Shown here: positions 1-7,264 of the stretch, piece by piece
How positions within the stretch are numbered: the first letter of the stretch is position 1
Layout of the letters: each line of letters begins with the position of its first letter
Assembly (NCBI GenBank): GCA_947570515.1
Contig: CANOUM010000005.1
Coordinates: forward strand, 1-26,718
Direction: 5' to 3'
DNA from: an uncultured Clostridia bacterium
GTDB taxonomy: Bacteria; Bacillota; Clostridia; Lachnospirales; Bianqueaceae
DNA length: 26,718 nucleotides
The notes under the pieces: generated by a model
The model's input: only the letters and a program-made list of their open reading frames with translations
Database searches by the model: none
Told to the model about the DNA's origin: nothing
Program-made: the position numbers and the translations under genes

Positions 1-1
1 G

Positions 2-532
2 TGGATTCGGGTGCCGGATACCGTCATCGACTATGTGGTTGTGCAAGGCAAAGATAATGATGAGTATTTACACAAGAATTTTTATGGCGAATACAATTCA
101 GCAGGCACCATTTTTGTGGATGCCGACAATCAGATGGGAGAACCGCTGCAAAATCTGATTTTGTATGGTCATCGTATGCGGGATGATTCGATGTTTGGTG
201 AGCTGGGCAAATATCTTGACGCCGAGTTTTTTGCAAAGCATCCGACGTTTACTTTCATTACAAAGGACGGCGTCTATGATTGTGAGATTTTTTCAGTCTA
301 TCAGTGTACCACGGAGGTCGAATACTGCCGGACTTGGTTTAGCAACGAGAAGCAGCAGGCAGACTATGTAAACGAATGCCGGCAGCGCTCTATCTATGCG
401 ACAAATGTGGAGGTATCCGGGCAGGATACGCTGATTACGCTCTCAACCTGCGATTATGTGCTGGATCCACATAACGGCCGTCTGGTCGTGCAGGCCAAAC
501 TTAAATTAAAGGAAGAAAACAAGAATGGTTGA
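2..532 (+). CDS. srtB: class B sortase, 5' end cut by window
   Basis: This is the C-terminal 176 residues of a class B sortase, a membrane-anchored cysteine transpeptidase that joins sorted proteins to the cell wall. The frame is open to the left edge: codons for Trp-Ile-Arg precede the GTG at position 11, and the family reads W-I-x-I/V-P-x-T-x-I-D-Y there, so the GTG is not the start. Counting from that GTG, the catalytic His is H54 (YGHRM), the nucleophile is C147 (TLSTCDY) and the active-site Arg is R157 (GRLVVQAKL). The N-terminal membrane anchor lies outside the window. The stop overlaps the ATG of the next gene by 8 bases, so the two are co-transcribed. The sorted substrate is not in the window. 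The family call is secure; class B is supported by the TLSTCDY and VVQGKDN motifs. Confidence 0.93.
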   Translation, partial: WIRVPDTVIDYVVVQGKDNDEYLHKNFYGEYNSAGTIFVDADNQMGEPLQNLILYGHRMRDDSMFGELGKYLDAEFFAKHPTFTFITKDGVYDCEIFSVYQCTTEVEYCRTWFSNEKQQADYVNECRQRSIYATNVEVSGQDTLITLSTCDYVLDPHNGRLVVQAKLKLKEENKNG

Positions 533-1292
533 TCTTGAGCAAAAAAAATTATGGATTCTCGACATGGATGGTACCGTTTATTTAGGGAATCAGCTTTTTC
601 CGGAAACGCTGCCGTTTTTGCAGCGCATACAGCAAAGCGGCGCTCAGTACCTGTTCTTTACCAACAATGCATCCAGAGCCAAAGATACGTATGTACAGCG
701 CCTGCAGGGGATGGGCATTCCGGCAGGGCCGGACAATATCCTCACGTCTGCTGAAACGACGATTGCTTTTTTGAAACGACGCAGAGCCGGTCAGAGCGTG
801 TATGTCGTCGGGACGCCGGATCTCATCCGCAGCTTTGAGGAGGCAGGGATTCGGGTAGAGGAAGAAGCTCCGATTGTGGTGGCCAGTTTCGATACAACAC
901 TTACATATGACAAATTGGAAAAGGCCTGCCGGTACATCCGGGAAGGGGCGGAATTTCTTTCCACGCATCCGGATTATAACTGTCCGGTGGAGGGAGGTTT
1001 TATTCCGGATTCGGGGGCGATCTGCGCTCTGATCACAGCTTCTACCGGAAAAACGCCGCGATATTTTGGAAAGCCCTACGAAGATACGCTGGAGATCATT
1101 CAGGAGTTTACCGGGGTAGCCAGAGAAGATATGGTCGTGGTAGGAGACCGATTGTATACCGATATTGCGCTGGGGGCGCAGCATGGAGTCGATTCGGTGC
1201 TGGTGCTGTCCGGAGAAACAACAGAAGAAGATCTGCGCCGCAGTGATGTAAAACCAAGCTTGGTTGTGCAAAATGTGGGCAGCTTATTATGA
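525..1292 (+). CDS. HAD-IIA family phosphatase (NagD / p-nitrophenylphosphatase type)
   Basis: A 255-residue cytoplasmic haloacid-dehalogenase phosphatase. Motif I is DMDGT (residues 13-17), with the nucleophilic Asp and the general-acid Asp. Motif II is TNNASR near residue 46, and motif IV is GDRLYTDI near residue 207. The C2-type cap between motifs II and III and the total length fit the NagD/AraL group, which removes phosphate from small sugar phosphates or nucleotides. The natural substrate cannot be read from the sequence. The ATG at 525 lies inside the end of srtB, with an AAGGAAG ribosome site about 7 bases upstream, so the genes are translationally coupled. The next gene starts 22 bases after the stop. 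Confidence 0.92.
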   Translation: MVDLEQKKLWILDMDGTVYLGNQLFPETLPFLQRIQQSGAQYLFFTNNASRAKDTYVQRLQGMGIPAGPDNILTSAETTIAFLKRRRAGQSVYVVGTPDLIRSFEEAGIRVEEEAPIVVASFDTTLTYDKLEKACRYIREGAEFLSTHPDYNCPVEGGFIPDSGAICALITASTGKTPRYFGKPYEDTLEIIQEFTGVAREDMVVVGDRLYTDIALGAQHGVDSVLVLSGETTEEDLRRSDVKPSLVVQNVGSLL

Positions 1293-1314
1293 TATAAAAA
1301 AGGAGGCAGTTCAA

Positions 1315-2343
1315 ATGGAAATCAATATGGAGTATGTCCTGCAAACCTTGAAAGAGATCATGCAAATCGACAGCCCGAGCGGGTATACGGCGGCGGTCAT
1401 GGAAAAGGTAGAGCAGAAAGCAGAGGCGCTGGGATATTCCTTTGAGATGACGCATAAAGGAAACGGCATCATTACGATTCCGGGAAAGGATCTGGAATAT
1501 GTCGTAGGTTTTTGTGCTCATGTCGACACGCTGGGACTCATGGTGCGTAGCATCAAGGAAAACGGAGCTTTGGCGTTTACCAAAATCGGAGGCCCCAATC
1601 TGGCTACGGTGGATTCGGAGCTGTGCCGGATTCATACCCGGGACGGACGTGTGTATGACGGAACAGTTTACTGCACAAAACCGGCGTCCCATGTATATAA
1701 AGAAGCCGGTAAAGAACGAAGTGAGGAAAACCTGGAGGTTCGTCTGGATGAAGATGTGAGCAGCAAAGAGGAGGTGCAGAAACTGGGCGTACAGGCCGGT
1801 GATTATATCTGTATTGATCCTAAATTCACCATTACGCCTTCAGGATATATTAAATCCCGTTTTTTGGATGATAAGCTTTCGGTTGCGATTCTGCTGGGTG
1901 TTTTGGAGCATTTTGCATCACATCATTTGATTCCGAGTCATACTGTGAAGATTCTGATTTCTACCTATGAAGAGGTAGGGCATGGCATGGCCTGGATTCC
2001 GCAGGATATCCGCGAGCTCATTGCTGTGGATATGGGCTGCATTGGAGAGGATCTTTCCTGCACTGAAAAGATGGTTTCCATTTGTGCTAAGGATTCTTCC
2101 GGTCCGTATGATTATGCGATTACATCTCGGCTGGCCGAGCTGGCAAAAGAGAATGAACTGGAGTATGCAATTGATATTTATCCGTATTATGGTTCTGATG
2201 TAAGCGCAGCGCTGTCCGGCGGACAGGACATTCAGGGAGCGCTGATCGGACCGGGCGTTTTTGCGAGTCATGCTTATGAACGGTCGCATGTAAAAGCTGT
2301 AGAAAATACCATGAAGCTGCTCATTGCGTATTGGTTAGATTAA
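1315..2343 (+). CDS. M42 family metallo-aminopeptidase
   Basis: A 342-residue co-catalytic metalloenzyme of peptidase family M42 (clan MH), often annotated as glutamyl aminopeptidase or endoglucanase M. It should trim N-terminal residues from peptides in the cytosol as a large oligomer. Visible metal-site motifs are AHVDTLG (H69, D71), RFLDDK (bridging Asp), STYEEVGHG (catalytic and metal Glu), AVDMG (Asp) and FASHAYERSH (C-terminal His). The start is ATG 1315, because AAGGAGG at 1300-1306 sits 8 bases upstream. An in-frame ATG at 1264 lies inside the preceding gene without such a site. It lies between the HAD gene and pyrE in the same operon. The family is clear but the preferred peptide substrate is unknown. 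Confidence 0.92.
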   Translation: MEINMEYVLQTLKEIMQIDSPSGYTAAVMEKVEQKAEALGYSFEMTHKGNGIITIPGKDLEYVVGFCAHVDTLGLMVRSIKENGALAFTKIGGPNLATVDSELCRIHTRDGRVYDGTVYCTKPASHVYKEAGKERSEENLEVRLDEDVSSKEEVQKLGVQAGDYICIDPKFTITPSGYIKSRFLDDKLSVAILLGVLEHFASHHLIPSHTVKILISTYEEVGHGMAWIPQDIRELIAVDMGCIGEDLSCTEKMVSICAKDSSGPYDYAITSRLAELAKENELEYAIDIYPYYGSDVSAALSGGQDIQGALIGPGVFASHAYERSHVKAVENTMKLLIAYWLD

Positions 2344-2353
2344 GGAGGAATTT

Positions 2354-3019
2354 ATGCTGACAGAATCTAAGATTAAGTTTATTGAGTTTATGATGGCCGC
2401 CGATGTGCTGCGGTTTGGTGAGTTTAAAACCAAGAGCGGTCGTCTTACGCCGTATTTTGTCAATACCGGAAACTACCGTACAGGTGCGCAGATTGCCGGT
2501 CTTGGAAAATTTTATGCCGAGCTGGTGAAAGAGACGCTTGGTGAAGAGTTTGATGCCATGTTTGGCCCAGCGTATAAGGGGATTCCACTGGTGACGACGG
2601 CAGCAGCAGCGCTTGCAAGTGAATATGGAATAGACAAGCCTTACTTTTTTAACCGTAAAGAAGAAAAGGATCATGGAGAAGGCGGCAGTCTGGTGGGATA
2701 TAAGCCCCAGGATGGAGATCGCTTGATTATCATTGAGGATGTGATCACAGCGGGTACAGCCGTGCGGGAAACAATGCCCATATTGAAAGGCTGCGGCAAT
2801 ATGACGGCAGAGCATATGTTTATTTCCGTAAATCGTTGCGAGGTTGGACAGATTCCGGGTAAGACAGCGATTATGGAGGTCAAGGAAGAATTTGGCCTGA
2901 ATGTACATGCGATTGTCACGGTAAAGGATTTGCATGAATATCTGCAGGGCAAGCAGGAGTATCAGGATGTGCTGCAGCGTATGGAAGCATATATGGATCA
3001 GTACTGTGTGCTGGACTGA
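2354..3019 (+). CDS. pyrE: orotate phosphoribosyltransferase
   Basis: A 221-residue type I phosphoribosyltransferase that converts orotate and PRPP to orotidine 5'-phosphate in pyrimidine synthesis. The PRPP-binding loop is IIIEDVITAGTAVRE (from about residue 130). The early FKTKSGRLTPYFVN stretch and GPAYKGIPL (about residue 75) match the PyrE family. TAAGGAGGAATTT directly precedes ATG 2354, and the stop of the previous gene lies within that ribosome site. No other pyr genes are here, and pyrE ends the operon at a strong terminator. The island starting just downstream has not damaged the gene. Confidence 0.96.
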   Translation: MLTESKIKFIEFMMAADVLRFGEFKTKSGRLTPYFVNTGNYRTGAQIAGLGKFYAELVKETLGEEFDAMFGPAYKGIPLVTTAAAALASEYGIDKPYFFNRKEEKDHGEGGSLVGYKPQDGDRLIIIEDVITAGTAVRETMPILKGCGNMTAEHMFISVNRCEVGQIPGKTAIMEVKEEFGLNVHAIVTVKDLHEYLQGKQEYQDVLQRMEAYMDQYCVLD

Positions 3020-3059
3020 TTTGGCGGGACAAATCCAATAAAGAAATAATGATATAGTA

Positions 3060-3103
3060 AATACGGTGCGGTAGCCATTATGGCGTGGCACCGTATTTTT
3101 TTT
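3060..3103 (+). terminator. intrinsic terminator of the srtB-pyrE operon
   Basis: A 9-base-pair stem, ATACGGTGC at 3061-3069 with GCACCGTAT at 3088-3096, has an inner GCC/GGC pairing around ATTAT and is followed by eight T residues. It lies 41 bases after the pyrE stop. The AT-rich island begins just after it. Confidence 0.9.
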
Positions 3104-3577
3104 GGCAGCAAAAAGCCGTCGGAACATTTGCCACACATCTGTTCAATCAGTATTATGAAAATGACGCAGCCGCCCGAATTATCGTTTTCAAGCAATATAT
3201 TTTAGTGGTACAACGTGAGCTGAAACAGGGATATATTAATCCTATTGATTTTGTAAAGTGTAGCAAGGGAATTTGTACCCTTCTAAATTTACGATACTAT
3301 CAGCGAAGATATGCAAAATTCCTGTAACAGCAAGGAGAATATATTTTGAAAGCCATTACAGCTTTATCATTACCGATTTTTTTGAGGGACTGCACAATGG
3401 GTATTATCCAAGACAGTACCCTATCTGCAAAAAGTATTCTCTTATGCAGTTTGCTGCAAGGCAGAAATATTGCAGCGGATACGAGCCGTGAAAAGCTCCA
3501 TGCCGATACGGATATATAAATGAAATAATGGTCACAATGCAGAACGGAGGTGAGTGTCGTGACAGAGATTTACACAG
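3104..3577. other. AT-rich stretch without a supported gene
   Basis: All frames on both strands are broken into short pieces, none of which I recognise. One possible tiny gene is at 3346-3519: a TTG start with CAAGGAGAAT 8 bases upstream and 57 codons, but its product has no recognisable motif. The stretch shares the base composition of the decayed element to its right and is best read as its eroded left end. No inverted terminal repeat or att site was seen at the junction with pyrE. Confidence 0.45.
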
Positions 3578-3907
3578 AGCCTTGCGGAGTTTGCTAAACT
3601 GCGTAAAGCTATGGCAATATGAGATAAATATGAGCGAAGCTATACCGTTGAAACGCTCAAAATGATTGTCGATGAAACAGGCGAAGAAAGTACAGCAGAA
3701 ATCGTCCCTGACAATTTCAGTAATTCGTCCTATTTATTTTTCAAGTCGGAATTATGTTCTTGTCTGTGGGAAGCCTTTGACAAGCTCGGTTACGACGAGT
3801 AATCTATGCTTATGCTTGCCCAGCATTTCGGTTTTTGTTTGGAATGTAAAAGCCTATTTTATATGGATTAAAAGGATTTAGACGAATACGGTGAGCCGAA
3901 AAATTGA
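3578..3907 (+). pseudogene. stop-riddled remnant of mobile-element gene(s)
   Basis: One frame reads for 109 codons with protein-like composition but carries three internal stops: TGA after AKLRKAMAI, TAA after FDKLGYDE and TAA after SLFYMD. Readable blocks include DKYERSYTVETLKMIVDETG and LMLAQHFGFCLECKSL. The two halves look unlike each other, so they may be two genes fused by a deletion. A ribosome site (GGAGGTG, 3546-3552) precedes GTG 3560, whose frame stops after 12 codons. That fits a frameshift near the original start. I do not recognise the parent family with confidence; small cargo proteins of integrative elements look similar. Confidence 0.6.
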
Positions 3908-3915
3908 TATCGAAA

Positions 3916-4029
3916 ATGATATATACCGATATTACTATCGATCACGAATACGGCTCTGCCAACACAGTAAAAAGAATATATGATAAGGCGACTGAAAAGC
4001 TAAAAGAAGCAACAGCCAGTTGGCGATAA
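3916..4029 (+). pseudogene. C-terminal remnant of an unrecognised gene
   Basis: A 37-codon open stretch encodes a hydrophilic peptide beginning MIYTDITIDHEYGS and ending in LKEATASWR before TAA. It has no ribosome site. It follows the previous remnant in a different frame, so it is probably the tail of the same or a neighbouring decayed gene. Function is unknown. Confidence 0.4.
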
Positions 4030-4120
4030 ACCGAATTAAAATATTGGGATTATGCTTAAAATTGTTTGATTTGTGAACTTGCAATTTCCTGTTTTTTAAA
4101 TCTATGCACTGTTTTTACCC

Positions 4121-4134
4121 TACTATATATAGTA
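4121..4134. promoter_or_regulatory. 14-base perfect palindrome before the WYL remnant
   Basis: TACTATATATAGTA is a perfect palindrome with no centre spacer, 43 bases upstream of the ATG at 4177. It overlaps -10-like sequences (TAAAAT at 4133-4138). Its position suits an operator, possibly for the regulator that once stood here. The regulator family cannot be assigned from the site alone. Confidence 0.5.
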
Positions 4135-4176
4135 AAATACAGGCAATGAGAGTATAGTAATGTTGAGGTGAAGATA

Positions 4177-4897
4177 ATGTATACCGTACAGCCAATGCAA
4201 AGAGTTAGTCGGTAAGCTGGAGGGACTTTCCAATCAGTATTTCAAATCACGGGTTAAGCATATTTACACAATGCCTGACTTATCGGCTCATAACCAACAG
4301 CTTTTTTATACCATTGACGTTTTGGATGAGGCAATCAGCGGAGGCAGGAAGGTATCGTTCACCTATAACGGATATGGCACAGATAAGAAAATGCATCCAC
4401 GAAAAAGCAGTAACGGGCAGTCAAGAGAATATATTGTCAATCCTTATGAGATGGCCGCAACGAACGGTCGTTATTATTTAATCTGTAATTATGACAAATA
4501 TGATACGGTTGCCAATTACCGGCTTGACCGCATTACCGATATCAAAATGCTGGACGAGCCTGTAAAGCCTGCAAAACAGGTAAAAGGTTTGGAAAACGGA
4601 TTCGACCTGCCGAAGCATATGGCGGAGCATATGTATATGTTTGCTGGAGAGAGCGAAACCGTCACTTTTCGTGTGAAGAAATATATTTTGAACGATATCA
4701 TTGACTGGTTCGGCGGCGGAATTACTTTTTTTGATGAAACTGACGATGAGGTAAGTGTTCGTACCAGGGTCAATCTTGCTGCTATGCGTCTCTGGGCACT
4801 GCAATATGCATTGCACGCAAGAGTGCTGTCGCCGGAATCACTGGTAAAACAGGTAAAAGATGATATTAAAGAGGCGATGGCAAATTACGAAATATAA
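4177..4897 (+). pseudogene. WYL-domain (YafY-type) regulator, N-terminal HTH lost and frame-shifted
   Basis: The intact part (from about 4199, in-frame ATG at 4271) encodes the C-terminal two thirds of a YafY-like transcription factor. It has a linker (KELVGKLEGL), then the WYL core from about VSFTYNGYG through REYIVNPYEMAATNGRYYLICNYDKYDTVANYRLDRI, then the C-terminal WCX region ending EAMANYEI. Family members are about 300 residues with an HTH of about 60-100 residues in front. Here a good ribosome site (GAGGTGAAG) precedes ATG 4177, but that frame closes after 12 codons at a TAA. The WYL frame continues 1 base out of register and the HTH is absent. An internal deletion plus frameshift is the simplest reading. 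If the 208-residue part from 4271 is translated, it would be a sensor domain without DNA binding. Confidence 0.78.
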
Positions 4898-4910
4898 ATA
4901 ATCTATAAGT

Positions 4911-4939
4911 TTGTGTTTTGGGATACTCAACTGTAAAGT
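4911..4939 (+). promoter_or_regulatory. possible promoter of the PD-(D/E)XK gene
   Basis: TTGTGT (4911-4916) and TAAAGT (4934-4939) are separated by 17 bases, 42 bases before the start codon. Both boxes match the consensus only in part. Confidence 0.4.
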
Positions 4940-4981
4940 CCAGTTATCGTGTAATTACAGAATCATAAAGGACGGAATGAG

Positions 4982-6103
4982 ATGAAAGATATTATTGGAC
5001 AGTTATTGGGGAAAATCAAAAACTTATCTACTGGGAGTGAAAATAGCGATGCCTTTAACATTTTTAAGGTTCTTGGTATTGAGAGCAAAGAGGTGCTGAC
5101 TTGCCGATTGCTTGGAGAACTGATGAATCCACATGGTGCTTACGGATTGGACGAAAAACCACTTCAGCTTTTCTTGCAAAAAATTGGCGCTCTCAATTTT
5201 GCATTTGAAGAAGATTTAAAAAATGCTACTGTTGTTTTGGAAAAAACGATTGACAATGATCGCAGAGTTGATATTGTAATTTACATAAAGGATTTTGTGA
5301 TTCCTATTGAAGTGAAGATTTGGGCAGACGATCAAAACAAGCAGTTGTGCGATTATTATCAATATTTCGAAGAAAAAAACTATAGTAAACAAAATTTCAA
5401 AATTTATTATCTCACACCTAACGGGCGGAAACCGAGTAAATTCAGTACATGTGATTTAAAGGAAAATATAGATTATAAATGCATATCTTTTGAAAAAGAT
5501 ATTTCAAAATGGATAGGAGAGATTTTGAAAGAGTTAAATAATGATACTTCAGCAAGCGTCAATATGATTTTGAAACAATTTCAGGAGGTAATCGGAGATA
5601 TGTGTGCGCAGGAAAAGAGTTTAGAGAAAGTAAAAGAAGCCGTCAATTTTCAAGAGGGACAATTTAAGCCCAATGATTCCATGAAAGCGCTACTGTTCAT
5701 CTTAGAGGCGAATCAGGGGAATAAATTGTGGGAATCCATAAGGAAAGAATATTTGCGTGAAAGTTTGAAAGAATTGGACCACGATTATGAACTTTCCGAC
5801 CAGATAGATTCCAATGAAAATCCAGAGGGACCAAAGGGCACCTGCATTTTCACTATCAAAAAAGGTAGTAAAGAAATTGCGTGGATTTGCGTTGAAACAA
5901 ACCTGTACATCGTTGCCAAAAAGATAAAAAAAGATGCTCCAAATAAGTGGAAAGGTAATGAGGGATATTATTGGATATATATAAGTCCGGAAGGAATTGG
6001 TAACAAATTCAGCTTAAAGGATCCTAATCCAGACATATCGGATGCCAACAAATCAATCCAATCGATTGATATCAAAAATCTTCTGGAAGAAATTGAAGCC
6101 TAA
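4982..6103 (+). CDS. PD-(D/E)XK nuclease superfamily protein (PDDEXK_4-like)
   Basis: A 373-residue soluble protein. The N-terminal half carries the restriction-endonuclease fold signature: a helical region with several Glu (E34-E46), then D97 in RRVDIVIYI, E110-x-K112 in IPIEVKIWADDQ and Q121 with Y125 in QLCDYYQYF. The strand IYYLTPNGRKPS follows. This matches the family often labelled PD-(D/E)XK nuclease superfamily (PF14281), whose members are mostly uncharacterised. The C-terminal half (about 230-373) has no motif I can name. All core catalytic residues seem present, so nuclease activity is plausible. It stands alone between decayed genes, with its own possible promoter (4911) and a terminator (6176). 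The ribosome site is AAGGACGG before ATG 4982. A role in defence of the element is inference from family and context. Confidence 0.8.
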   Translation: MKDIIGQLLGKIKNLSTGSENSDAFNIFKVLGIESKEVLTCRLLGELMNPHGAYGLDEKPLQLFLQKIGALNFAFEEDLKNATVVLEKTIDNDRRVDIVIYIKDFVIPIEVKIWADDQNKQLCDYYQYFEEKNYSKQNFKIYYLTPNGRKPSKFSTCDLKENIDYKCISFEKDISKWIGEILKELNNDTSASVNMILKQFQEVIGDMCAQEKSLEKVKEAVNFQEGQFKPNDSMKALLFILEANQGNKLWESIRKEYLRESLKELDHDYELSDQIDSNENPEGPKGTCIFTIKKGSKEIAWICVETNLYIVAKKIKKDAPNKWKGNEGYYWIYISPEGIGNKFSLKDPNPDISDANKSIQSIDIKNLLEEIEA

Positions 6104-6175
6104 GAAGGCTGTCACCATATAGGGAGGTAATTTGAAAACATCAGTAAATAATTTCTATGGGCGATAGCAAAGGCA

Positions 6176-6219
6176 AAAGACAGCACAAAAGCAGGAATGC
6201 TTTTACGCTGTCTTTTTTT
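6176..6219 (+). terminator. intrinsic terminator after the PD-(D/E)XK gene
   Basis: A long hairpin: AAAGACAGC pairs with GCTGTCTTT, and an inner AAAAGCA / TGCTTTT stem closes on a GGAA loop. It runs into TTTTTTT. It lies 72 bases after the stop codon at 6103. Confidence 0.88.
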
Positions 6220-6239
6220 GAAAAAATATTAATCACACA

Positions 6240-6269
6240 TTCGCAAAGCAAAACTTCTTTTTCTATAAT
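6240..6269 (+). promoter_or_regulatory. promoter of the tnpV unit
   Basis: A perfect TATAAT (6264-6269) stands 18 bases after TTCGCA (6240-6245). The sequence after the -10 box (TATAATGTAGG) is the same as in the promoter at 6989-7017. Confidence 0.6.
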
Positions 6270-6292
6270 GTAGGCAAAGGAGGTCTGCAGAA

Positions 6293-6478
6293 ATGCGAAA
6301 TTAAAAATATTATATAGCGATTTATGATTATGAACGGAGAATTATCATTGACAGCTTGAATTATCTGAGAAACAAGCTGATAGCTAATGGAAGACACACC
6401 GATGCTGTTGATGAAATACTGCTTAAAGTTACTAATACTAAGAAAAAGAAATTCAAAATCATTGTGCAGGAGGATTAA
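6293..6478 (+). pseudogene. small mobile-element ORF with a stop at codon 4
   Basis: A strong ribosome site (AAAGGAGGTCTGCAG) precedes ATG 6293, but the fourth codon is TAA. After it the same frame stays open for 57 codons with good coding character: KYYIAIYDYERRIIIDSLNY, then LRNKLIANG and KKKKFKIIVQED. It ends 2 bases before tnpV. Its last codons also supply the tnpV ribosome site (GGAGG). No alternative in-frame start with a ribosome site is apparent, so the gene is probably inactive. It may still couple ribosomes to tnpV. I do not recognise the family beyond its place next to tnpV. Confidence 0.65.
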
Positions 6479-6480
6479 AA

Positions 6481-6855
6481 ATGGCAAAGACAATTTTTGA
6501 AGAAATGGGCGGCACTTATGTACGGCAAGGGGAGTATCTTATCCCCTGCCTATCACTTCCCGAAGAAGAACAGAAGCCTTGCGGTGTATGGGGACAGCAG
6601 CACTTGCGGTATCTAAAAGAATATCACAGAGTTACATATGCTAATCTCCTTACAAGCGGCAAACTGAACACATACCTTGCCGGCATCGACAGGCAGGCGC
6701 AGGAACAATTTGAAGCATTCACAGAGCAGATGAGACAGGCACAGGGTATTACGGAACGGCTAAAAGAGGAAAACGCCTTAGAATGGCTTGGAAGAATGAA
6801 TAACATAAGGGCGTGTGCGAGGGAGATTGTGAATGAGGAAATCATTTTCGCATAA
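6481..6855 (+). CDS. tnpV: transposon-encoded protein TnpV
   Basis: A 124-residue protein that matches TnpV of Tn4451/Tn4453-type mobilizable elements of Clostridia. It begins MAKTIFEEMGGTYVRQGEY, followed by YLIPCLSLPEEE, GVWGQQHLRYLKEY and a C-terminal LEWLGRMNNIRACAREIVNEE. TnpV is thought to be an accessory, possibly DNA-binding, protein; its function is not established. It looks full length and unbroken. A GGAGG ribosome site lies just upstream within the preceding remnant. It is the clearest evidence that the region 3.1-13 kb derives from a mobile element, although no large resolvase (TnpX) or mobilization protein is in the window. Confidence 0.87.
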   Translation: MAKTIFEEMGGTYVRQGEYLIPCLSLPEEEQKPCGVWGQQHLRYLKEYHRVTYANLLTSGKLNTYLAGIDRQAQEQFEAFTEQMRQAQGITERLKEENALEWLGRMNNIRACAREIVNEEIIFA

Positions 6856-6865
6856 ACAGATAAAG

Positions 6866-6895
6866 ACGGCAGGAGAAAATCTCTGCCGCTTTTCT
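6866..6895 (+). terminator. intrinsic terminator after tnpV
   Basis: CGGCAGGAGA pairs with TCTCTGCCG (one bulge) across a short A-rich loop and runs into CTTTTCT. It starts 10 bases after the tnpV stop. Confidence 0.8.
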
Positions 6896-6988
6896 ATTTC
6901 GGGGAGTAATTTATTGAACGGTCTGAAATCTCTTGATATAGGCTATGTAATTTCCTGTTATAAGCGGGGAAAGTTCATATTTATATCC

Positions 6989-7017
6989 TTGTATTCTTCG
7001 GATAAACGAAATATAAT
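6989..7017 (+). promoter_or_regulatory. promoter of the HTH-RR-HK unit
   Basis: TTGTAT (6989-6994) and TATAAT (7012-7017) are spaced by 17 bases. A GGAGGTGCAG ribosome site follows before ATG 7047. The spacer holds TTCGGATAAACGAA, a small inverted repeat. Confidence 0.7.
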
Positions 7018-7046
7018 GTAGGTATAAGTTTATTTGGAGGTGCAGT

Positions 7047-7217
7047 ATGGATTATATTACGACAAAAGAAGCAGCCGCCAAGTGGGGAATATCGGATCGG
7101 CGAGTATTACAGTATTGTAATGCAGATCGAATTAAAGGCGCTGTCAAAATGGGAAATACTTGGCTGATTCCCAAAAGTGCAGAAAGACCGGTAGACGGTC
7201 GCAGAAAGAAACCGTAA
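7047..7217 (+). CDS. small helix-turn-helix DNA-binding protein (excisionase/MerR-like)
   Basis: A 56-residue protein, MDYITTKEAAAKWGISDRRV followed by LQYCNADRIKGAVKMGNTWLIP and a basic tail (DGRRKKP). The TTKEAAAKWGIS-RRV-YC--GRIKGA-K-G--WLIP pattern is the winged-HTH seen in excisionase-type and MerR-like small proteins (HTH_17 group). The start is fixed by TTTGGAGGTGCAGT just upstream. It leads a unit with the response regulator 47 bases downstream. It might regulate the promoter at 6989 or bind element ends; neither can be shown here. Such short HTH genes are common beside two-component systems in clostridial mobile elements. Confidence 0.8.
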   Translation: MDYITTKEAAAKWGISDRRVLQYCNADRIKGAVKMGNTWLIPKSAERPVDGRRKKP

Positions 7218-7264
7218 ATTGCAAAACGAAAGATTACTTAGTTTTTTTGAAAAGGAGACACCAA

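Larger units (their letters stand above)
6104..6292 (+). other. intergenic stretch with terminator and promoter
   Basis: Besides the terminator and promoter listed separately, it holds a ribosome site (GGGAGGTAA, 6122-6130) before a TTG that opens only 11 codons. That is probably the relic of a deleted gene. No other gene is visible. Confidence 0.5.

Noticed and set aside
1264..1314. Longer N terminus for the M42 peptidase
   Set aside because: The added 17 codons lie over the HAD gene end and the AAGGAGG site clearly serves ATG 1315.
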